A stretch of DNA of 6,256 nt, taken from positions 1 to 6,256 of the forward strand of contig CATPCK010000381.1 in NCBI GenBank assembly GCA_955652655.1. The letters run 5' to 3'. Position 1 is the stretch's first letter. Every line of letters starts with the position of its first letter. This DNA comes from an uncultured Ktedonobacteraceae bacterium. GTDB taxonomy: Bacteria > Chloroflexota > Ktedonobacteria > Ktedonobacterales > Ktedonobacteraceae. Shown piece after piece: positions 1 to 5,800 of this stretch. The position numbers and the translations under genes are program-made. The notes under the pieces were generated by a model, which searched no databases, had not been told where the DNA came from, and was given only the letters and a program-made list of their open reading frames with translations.

Positions 1-506
1 GAGTATTCCGCTTGAAGATGGATAACAACCCATACCCTTTTCAACCATCCTGTGGACCAAATTCCTTCTAACAACTTTTTTTTAACCTGGCTAAAAGAAT
101 AATCCGCTTGAGAGCAGGCTTCCTCAGATAGATTAGTGTTTACTCCTCCAGCCCATTCGACAAGATACAATTTATCTGCTTTTGGTAATAATGTTAGTCT
201 CTTAAAAAGATTCCGGAACATATTGTTTGGATTTTCATTATCAATGTTTATAAACGGCATTTCCGGTTCACCATGGCTATGGTTATGTCCTCTCCTATCT
301 TGCTCACACCAGTCATGTGTATGATGAAATCCGCCTCTATTATCATCCAGACGAAGACTTTCAAGTAAAAATTGTGCATCAGAAACAATTTCACTTTCTA
401 GAGGTATTTCATGTAACGAAAGCCACGATCTTAAATAATTTGAGGCTGTTGTTTTGCCCGTTGCATTAGATCCAGTAATGATAATAAGATCACAGCCATT
501 TTTCAT
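1..506 (-). CDS. P-loop NTPase/kinase-like protein, N-terminal 168 codons (runs off the left edge)
   Basis: The reading frame starts at ATG (506-504) and stays open to position 1, so the C-terminus lies outside the window. The start follows an AAAAGGA ribosome site with a 7-nt spacer. Residues 12-20 read GSNATGKTT, a Walker A phosphate-binding loop right at the N-terminus, as in small kinases and stand-alone P-loop ATPases. Residues 113-118 (LYLVEW) end a hydrophobic strand with an acidic residue and could be the Walker B strand (E117). Between them, residues 61-80 are rich in His with one Cys (HHTHDWC, then HNHSHGE), a possible metal-binding or flexible loop. There is no signal peptide or membrane segment, so it is probably cytosolic. 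I do not recognise the family, and neither substrate nor pathway can be named. By eye its codons are clearly more AT-rich than the two large genes to the right, hinting at a different origin. It is separated from those genes by about 800 bp of repeat-rich DNA and is unlikely to share their operon. Confidence 0.85.
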   Translation of the reverse strand, partial: MKNGCDLIIITGSNATGKTTASNYLRSWLSLHEIPLESEIVSDAQFLLESLRLDDNRGGFHHTHDWCEQDRRGHNHSHGEPEMPFINIDNENPNNMFRNLFKRLTLLPKADKLYLVEWAGGVNTNLSEEACSQADYSFSQVKKKLLEGIWSTGWLKRVWVVIHLQAEY

Positions 507-513
507 TGTAGTA

Positions 514-520
514 TCCTTTT
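514..520 (-). promoter_or_regulatory. Ribosome binding site of the left-edge P-loop gene
   Basis: On the minus strand AAAAGGA lies 7 nt before the ATG at 506. It supports this start and the view that the frame is a real gene, although only its first part is in the window. Confidence 0.7.
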
Positions 521-609
521 ATTCCTTATAATGCACTTCCTATTCCAAAATCACTTTCATAGAGGTATTTCCTGATTTATTGGAATCTCACGATCATTAT
601 AATTGCCCG
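521..609 (-). pseudogene. Decayed partial copy of the 5' region of the adjacent P-loop gene
   Basis: Plus-strand 551-574 matches 391-413, inside the P-loop gene, at nearly every base apart from one inserted base and one substitution (shared core tagaggtatttc). The resemblance continues in the same order: cacgatc at 589-595 answers cacgatc at 424-430, and ttgcccg at 603-609 answers ttgcccg at 454-460, which encodes part of the Walker A loop. Read on the minus strand with one frameshift, the remnant gives EIPL then ESDF, where the intact gene has EIPLESEI. Indels and stop codons show it is not translated. It is best explained as what remains of a tandem paralogue whose 3' part was lost, leaving the intact gene directly behind it. 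The outer limits are approximate. Confidence 0.6.
596..601 (-). promoter_or_regulatory. Candidate -10 box upstream of the P-loop gene
   Basis: The minus strand carries a perfect TATAAT hexamer about 90 nt upstream of the start codon at 506. No convincing -35 hexamer is found 16-18 nt further upstream. The box lies inside the decayed duplicate described at 521-609, so it may be a chance match in AT-rich DNA. Confidence 0.25.
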
Positions 610-1001
610 ACCAAAGATAAAGTTGAAATTATAGAAGTTTAGGAAAAATGGCTAAATCATCGTCGTCTAATACGCTTCTTGGTTAAGATTTCTTAATGTA
701 CTGAGTAGATGTTGATAACGTTGTAGTTGTGTTGCCAACTAGCTGAGTCCTAGTCATAAATAGGAAGCCGCGCTGAGGAGTAGCCCCAGCGAGGTCAATT
801 GGAGCATTAAGGGCAAGAATCTTTGCTCGACGTAGTCTGGGCTAGGACTGCGCTTGCTTCATCTTGCTCAGGAACACTTAAACCACCTATCGCACTGCTG
901 GCCCTATCAACCTGCATGAAATTGGGAGGGCACAAGCATTGGATTTTGTTGGCGAATGAAAGAACGAGTGCAACGCGGCGGCATTAAACCGACCAGGGCA
1001 A
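610..1001. other. Gene-free stretch with a possible RNA-like fold
   Basis: No reading frame with a start, ribosome site and plausible protein was found on either strand. The only structure seen is an 8-bp inverted pair, agtcctag (746-753) and ctaggact (842-849), enclosing a strong short hairpin: cgctgagg (771-778) against ccccagcg (784-791), with one mismatch and a 5-nt loop. A minus-strand open stretch here of about 46 codons, ending in TAA near 688, has no convincing start and is not called. The rest looks like decayed intergenic DNA. Confidence 0.4.
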
Positions 1002-1013
1002 TCCCTTGTGGTC
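1002..1013. repeat. Left copy of 12-bp direct repeat (putative target duplication of element A)
   Basis: The sequence tcccttgtggtc occurs here and again at 1286-1297, immediately outside the repeat-bounded block between them. The last base is shared with the first base of the inverted repeat of element A, so the duplication is 11 or 12 bp. The left copy is part of a hairpin, gaccaggg-caat-ccc-ttg-tggtc (991-1013). Confidence 0.6.
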
Positions 1014-1031
1014 AATACATTTCAATTAAGC
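1013..1031 (+). repeat. Left terminal inverted repeat of element A
   Basis: This 19-bp arm is perfectly complementary to 1121-1139. Pairing stops at 1032, where c faces a at 1120. Confidence 0.85.
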
Positions 1032-1120
1032 CCAATAGGCTCATCATTATCGTGTCGGTAAGAGGCCAATTTGACCTCAAAAAAAGACGCACTTTTCACA
1101 ACGATTGCTGTGTTTAAAGA

Positions 1121-1139
1121 GCTTAATTGAAATGTATTG
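1121..1139 (-). repeat. Right terminal inverted repeat of element A
   Basis: This is the exact reverse complement of 1013-1031. Its outer 8 bases, atgtattg, occur again at 1278-1285 just beyond element B, which suggests that B inserted into this end. Confidence 0.85.
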
Positions 1140-1140
1140 T
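1132..1140. repeat. Left copy of 9-bp direct repeat (putative target duplication of element B)
   Basis: The sequence atgtattgt occurs here and at 1278-1286, on either side of the element B hairpin. It comprises the outermost bases of element A plus the first base of A's own flanking repeat, as expected if B inserted exactly at the right edge of A. Confidence 0.5.
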
Positions 1141-1277
1141 ATGGATTACCCACGTCGTCAGTGGGTCAAGGCAACCACATCGTGTACCAAGCGAGCTGAG
1201 AAAACGCGCTTCAAACACCGCACGCTTGCGCGACGATGTCCTGGCACTCACCACCCGACGATGTGGGTAATCCATAC
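1140..1277. mobile_element. Element B: MITE-like long imperfect hairpin nested at the end of element A
   Basis: The outer arms pair over 21 bp with a single mismatch: gtatggattacccac then gtcgtc (1139-1159) against gacgat then gtgggtaatccatac (1257-1277). Weaker complementarity continues inward to about 1184 and 1232, where acatcgt faces acgatgt, leaving a loop of roughly 50 nt. No plausible protein is encoded; a 73-codon plus-strand frame over this area is mostly a by-product of the hairpin arms. The 8-9 bp direct repeats atgtattg(t) on both sides suggest insertion by transposition. Read from the minus strand, the hairpin lies 35 nt past the stop of the 503-aa gene and could help end that transcript, although no T-run follows. 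No family can be named. Confidence 0.5.
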
Positions 1278-1286
1278 ATGTATTGT
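1278..1286. repeat. Right copy of 9-bp direct repeat (putative target duplication of element B)
   Basis: The sequence atgtattgt is identical to 1132-1140 and follows directly after the right arm of element B. Confidence 0.5.
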
Positions 1287-1297
1287 CCCTTGTGGTC
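1286..1297. repeat. Right copy of 12-bp direct repeat (putative target duplication of element A)
   Basis: The sequence tcccttgtggtc is identical to 1002-1013. It continues into gccct (1298-1302), which is complementary to agggc (995-999) left of the other copy. Removing the block between them restores a roughly palindromic site. Confidence 0.6.
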
Positions 1298-1311
1298 GCC
1301 CTCCGGTGGCT

Positions 1312-2823
1312 TCAATCCTCCCGTAAAATGTAGCCCTTTCCTCTAATGGCAATAAGATAGCGTGGGTTGTCAGGATCAAGTTCGATCTTCTCTCGTATCC
1401 GTTCGATAATCTTCTGAAGCGCGCTGTTTGTTGGCTCATTGCTTTGCCAGACTGCCCACTTGATATCTTCCCTGGGACATAACTCTCCTCTATGGGCTTT
1501 CAGGTAATCATAGACCTTTTTTTCCTGATGGGTTAGACCTGGTATATCTCTTTGCCTGCCAGCAAGGTCTTGAGATAGTACCGTGGTTGAGGCAGAAGCG
1601 GGTTCTTGCTTCAAGACAAACCGCCGCATTGCTTCAGAGAATACATGCCAGACCTCTTTATATTCGATGAGATCACGCCGTTCGAGGTCAAACAATATTT
1701 TCTGCTTCTCATAGGCTTCCAGTTTTGGCAGTATGAGTGCTTCTTTTGTGCCAGTAGGTCCCTTTGCTATATCCAGTAATGCTCGTTGATGGAGTGAAAG
1801 GGACGGCGCTGCTTCCTGTTGTTTGTCTGTACCCCTGAGCTCACTCCGTAGTTCTGGTCTGGCAAGACCTTGCCAAAGTTGCATGCAAATTGGTCCGGCA
1901 GAGTTATCAATGCTGTAGTCAAGATACGTTTCATCATCGAGGCTTTGTTTACCAGCGAGCATTCGGCTCTCTTGTAATCGGTACTCAAACATAGAGGCGC
2001 AAGCGATGCGCAATAATGCCGGGTGCCGCCCGGCCATTTTTCTAATATACTCGACATCACTCAGCTTCCAGGCACTATTATCTATCCTGACTTTATCACA
2101 AGCTCTGTTTAGAAAGCGGTCCACATCCTCAATTGTAGGCAAATTCAGGTAAATGGGATCTCCAAAAAGATTCCATAACGGCGAGGGAGTTGACCAGTTC
2201 GAAGGATGATAGTACAAGTACAGGAGATCACGACTGGCAACAACATAGGTGCAGACCCTTGCCATTGAGCGCAACCATTCACTATCTCGTAACGGAAGAC
2301 GCGCTACACCCTCAAAATTGTCTAAGACAAAGGCGATTTTGCATGAGTGATTCTGGACAAGGTCTTCCAGCTCCCACCTGATCTCTAAAGCTGTATCAAT
2401 GTATTCCTGATCTACATCTGCATGCGCCTTCGGTTTTGTTAGACGAGGTGATTTACCTCCCTGGAGTTTTTCCCATGCTGCATTATAGAGGTCCCACCAG
2501 AATCGAGCTGAGGCTAGATTTTTCATATCCGCGACTTCATCGCCATAGCCAGCACAATTGAGATAAACAAAAACAAACTTCTCCTTTAACTGCATCAATG
2601 AGCCGTTCAGTTCTGGATGCTCAACTACTAGCATTTCCTGCGCATTGCTAAGATACTGCAGCAGCGTGGTCTTGCCAAAGGTATCCTCACCAATGATGGC
2701 GCAGCATCGGGCCGCTTCGCTAAGCAGATAGCGACTAATGGCCACCAATTCTTTATGCCTGCCCCAGAACTCTGTTTCACTAAATGGATTATGAGAGGGT
2801 AAAGATAATTGTAATTCATTCAT
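1312..2823 (-). CDS. STAND/archaeal-type ATPase with C-terminal OmpR/PhoB-type winged-helix DNA-binding domain
   Basis: This 503-aa protein is probably a cytosolic, NTP-controlled transcription regulator. Residues 12-25 (NPFSETEFWGRHKE) are the entry motif that precedes many AAA/STAND P-loop modules. Walker A is GEDTFGKTT (45-53), the Walker B strand is KIAFVLDNF (162-170, D168), a sensor-like strand VVASRD lies at 194-199, and GRHPALLRIA (265-274) matches the GHPyyLq signature of this ATPase class. Residues about 343-405 resemble the helical winged domain that usually follows. Residues about 428-502 fit the Trans_reg_C fold: a putative recognition helix NSALQKIIERIREKI (466-480) and the wing RYLIAIRGKGYIL (488-500). 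No phospho-receiver domain is present, so control presumably comes through nucleotide binding or a partner. The start overlaps the stop of the upstream 1119-aa gene by 4 nt (ATGA) and has a strong ribosome site, so the two are co-expressed and probably act together. DNA targets are unknown. The domain calls are solid; the regulator role is inferred from them. Confidence 0.92.
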   Translation of the reverse strand: MNELQLSLPSHNPFSETEFWGRHKELVAISRYLLSEAARCCAIIGEDTFGKTTLLQYLSNAQEMLVVEHPELNGSLMQLKEKFVFVYLNCAGYGDEVADMKNLASARFWWDLYNAAWEKLQGGKSPRLTKPKAHADVDQEYIDTALEIRWELEDLVQNHSCKIAFVLDNFEGVARLPLRDSEWLRSMARVCTYVVASRDLLYLYYHPSNWSTPSPLWNLFGDPIYLNLPTIEDVDRFLNRACDKVRIDNSAWKLSDVEYIRKMAGRHPALLRIACASMFEYRLQESRMLAGKQSLDDETYLDYSIDNSAGPICMQLWQGLARPELRSELRGTDKQQEAAPSLSLHQRALLDIAKGPTGTKEALILPKLEAYEKQKILFDLERRDLIEYKEVWHVFSEAMRRFVLKQEPASASTTVLSQDLAGRQRDIPGLTHQEKKVYDYLKAHRGELCPREDIKWAVWQSNEPTNSALQKIIERIREKIELDPDNPRYLIAIRGKGYILRED

Positions 2824-5800
2824 AGCCAGGACGCCTCCTTCAGTGCTGTATTGAGTGAATAATGCTGGTGCAACCAGCGGGCAAATAGACCAACCTTGAC
2901 TGAATAGTTCGCCTGATAATGATGATTGAGCACCCCCAGCTCCGACAAATCATTGAGCGATTGGACAAGGTCATGTTCTGACACTGCGGCGCCTATGGCA
3001 TTGACCAAACGATCATATTCAACGACGTGAGTTGCGTTCCCTAGCTGAGCAAGAGCGCTCAAGATCAGTTTATTTCTCTGTGTGCTTGTTGTATCATGCC
3101 CTTCCCAGAAATGTTGAAAACGACTGGCATCAGCAATTGTCAGCCATTCACGTATACGCTGTGAAACTACATCTGAGGTAAGTACCGATCTGTCTTCTTG
3201 AGCGTAGTCATAGAGAATTGAGCAGAGCAACTGGAGATAATAAGGATGACCAGCAGTGTAGCTCAACAGCAGCGTAATGGCATTGTCGGTAATACTCCCA
3301 ACTTTTGACAGGCCATCCTTAATAAGCTGACGCGCGGCCCTTGACTCCAGGCAACCGAGCTTCTCAGGATGGGCAATGTTGAACAAAGAAGCAATATCAC
3401 TCTGATCCTTCAAATAGCTCAATAGCCCGCCTCCACTCAAAATCAGGTGAATACCTTGCCCATGCTGTGAATGACTACGCAAGCGGTTAAAGATAGCGCT
3501 GCGAGTAGCCCCTTCCTCTCGCAGGCTGTTCAGACATTGAAATTCATCCAATATGAGGACAAGCGGAAAGCTCTTAGTGATTTCCTCAATACGATTCATA
3601 AATGTATCAAAATATGCAAGTGGATCTTTTCTCAAACGATTGTGAGCGGGAACCGTAATCTCTTGTGGCGTATCTACAGCATTGTCCTTGAACACCTGGG
3701 AAATCCTATCCATCAGTCGGTGTAAAAACATCGCTGTGCTAGCATCTTTCAATCCCTGCAGATCAATATAGATTGGAAGGTATATACCTGCCGCTTGTTC
3801 TTTCAGGCGTAAGACAAACGATGTTTTTCCAATGCGACGCTGCCCCCAGAGCAGGATAGCTACGTTCTGTGTCTTGTTACGAAGGAACCCCAGGACACGC
3901 TCTCTTTCCACTTCTCTACCATAGAAACGTGAACCTTCCGCTATGCCAGAGCCATAAGGATTGGGATAACGCAATTCCCCGGTTATACCAGTAGTAGCCG
4001 GAGTAAACTGATGAGTGGCGATCGATAACTTCGATGACACGGATGGCAGTGTAGGAGCAGCCAGAAGCGGAGTCTGAATCAATTCAACAGTGTTGACAGA
4101 AGGTACCCCTTCCAGCGCCTTCAGGATACGGTCACGTTGGGCCGATGTTGTCCTCCCAAGATACACATGGACATCCGCCATCACTCCATCAGAACGCCTG
4201 GCAGCATGGAATATCGGCATATCGAGAGGGGACATGGTAACGATTTCGCAGATATCCCTTGCCAGGCCAGGGCGATTGAGCGCTTCTATGATAATGACAC
4301 AATCTGGCTCGGTTTTCACCGTCTTCCATTTGACCTGGATAAGCTGCAATTTTTCCGAAATTTGCGGGCAATCTCGTCTATGAATGGCAATAACATCGTC
4401 ATGCCGCCGATATCCAACTATATCGTCACCCCGTACGGGAACACAACAGCGCGCAAACGTTCTTGGAAGTCGCTCGAATTCAGGGGAAAGCGCCTGAACA
4501 CTCACAAGTGGCTCTCCATGGTACGGTGTGCGCACTGACTTCAAGTGCATCGACTTTAGACTGGTAACTAATTTAGAAGGCTGGTTTCGCTCCACGCCTA
4601 GAGCAACCAGCAAGTCATCTACATCGCGCAAGCGTTCTCTTTGTGCCAGCTTGCTTAGCAGTTGAAAGACAAGAGGATCAGAGGTATCCAGTCCTAATGC
4701 CTGTAATTCCCTATCTAGCAACGCACGGCCACGCTCCACCATTTCATCTCGCCGGTGGATAGACAGCCAATGTCGAATGCGACTGATAGCTTGAGGTGTC
4801 TTAACATGCCACAACCATTCTAATTTCGGACCACACTCTGATCCACCCCTGATGATTTCCACCTGGTCATCTAACTGCAATGGCTGATACAGGTCTCCTC
4901 GAGCTCCATTCACCAGCACATCAACACAATGATGCCCTACGTCAGTGTGAATGCTATAAGCGAAATCAAGGGGAGTTGCCCCTGGCGGTAAGGACCTCAT
5001 TTCGCCTTTCGGTGTAAAGACCTGTATCTCCCCATCCGCAGGTTTTTTATGTACCAATAAGTGCGGCATGAACTCTTCGGTGATTCCCCACCAGTGAGCG
5101 GAAATGCCATATTCCACGACCATGTCCATCGTCGTAGTGCGAATGGCAATACGCAGCAGATTCCCAGAGATATGCTTTACCTGGGTGTGCAAAGATTGAT
5201 ACCCATTCTCTTGACGATTGGCTATCTGGTCGCGCACCTGTCCATCTACAGGAAGATAGCGCTTGTGAAGCAAACCAAGCGCATGATAGCAGTCCATCTC
5301 CTCTTGAGTCAGAACAATAAATGAACCTACATCTACCATTCTTAACGAGGTGGGATCAAGATGGCTCAATTTGCCAGGCTTGAGGTCTTGCCAGATAGAA
5401 TAGAGCGAAGCAGGTCGCCAGATGGTTTTACTTCCAGGTAATAGCTCATTGAGCACCTGTTGCAATTCCTCTACTACCTCCGCTATCTCTTGCTGAAAGC
5501 CAGGATCTACACTTCGTTGTTGAAGCAGTTGATAGGAGATCGGATCGTTAATCTGAAAACAATAGTCCTCTACCTGACACTTAACCTTACCCATACCTAG
5601 CCGTCCAACTAAAGGTGCTAGTAAGTGCAGGCCAGCACTGGCGATTTGCACCTGATAAGAGCGCGTGAGAACCGAACAGGTTTGTAGATTGTGTAAGCGA
5701 TCAGCAATCTTCACAAGCACTGCATCACTCGACTGGTGAAGATATGCCGCTATGCCCTGCCAAAAATCGTTTGTGTCAGCCTGATGATAAAAATCGCTAC

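Larger units (their letters stand above)
1013..1139. mobile_element. Element A: MITE-like unit with perfect 19-bp terminal inverted repeats
   Basis: The unit begins with caatacatttcaattaagc (1013-1031) and ends with its exact reverse complement (1121-1139). The 89-bp interior has no coding capacity, so any movement would need a transposase supplied in trans. Outside it on the left is tcccttgtggt; the same sequence occurs on the right once element B is removed, which gives an 11-12 bp target duplication. That length, and a repeat beginning with CA and ending near TCAATTAAG, recall from memory the IS231 branch of the IS4 family (terminus resembling CATGCCCATCAACTTAAG). The family assignment is only a suggestion; the inverted and direct repeats are seen directly. 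Confidence 0.6.

Noticed and set aside
136..324. 62-codon plus-strand frame
   Set aside because: It is antisense to the P-loop gene, which has a Walker A motif and a good ribosome site. The plus-strand frame is a shadow.
688..826. Minus-strand open stretch of about 46 codons with a protein-like look (PIDLAGATPQRGF)
   Set aside because: It is bounded by stop codons, the only ATG is near its middle, and no ribosome site is seen. At most it could be a gene relic.
1013..1286. Possible CRISPR repeats, because attgaaat and tttcaat ends resemble CRISPR repeat tails
   Set aside because: The copies are inverted, not direct and regularly spaced, and there are only two of each. Terminal inverted repeats with flanking direct repeats explain them better.
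1286..1311. Intrinsic terminator just past the 503-aa gene
   Set aside because: The complementarity here (gccaccggagggc) is short and is not followed by a T-run on the minus strand, so no terminator is called.
1105..1326. 73-codon plus-strand frame
   Set aside because: It runs through the inverted repeats of elements A and B, has no ribosome site, and its sequence follows from the hairpin arms.
4137..4538. 133-codon plus-strand frame inside the large gene
   Set aside because: It lies antisense to the well-conserved Cys-rich and ACT domains and shows no ribosome site or recognisable motif.
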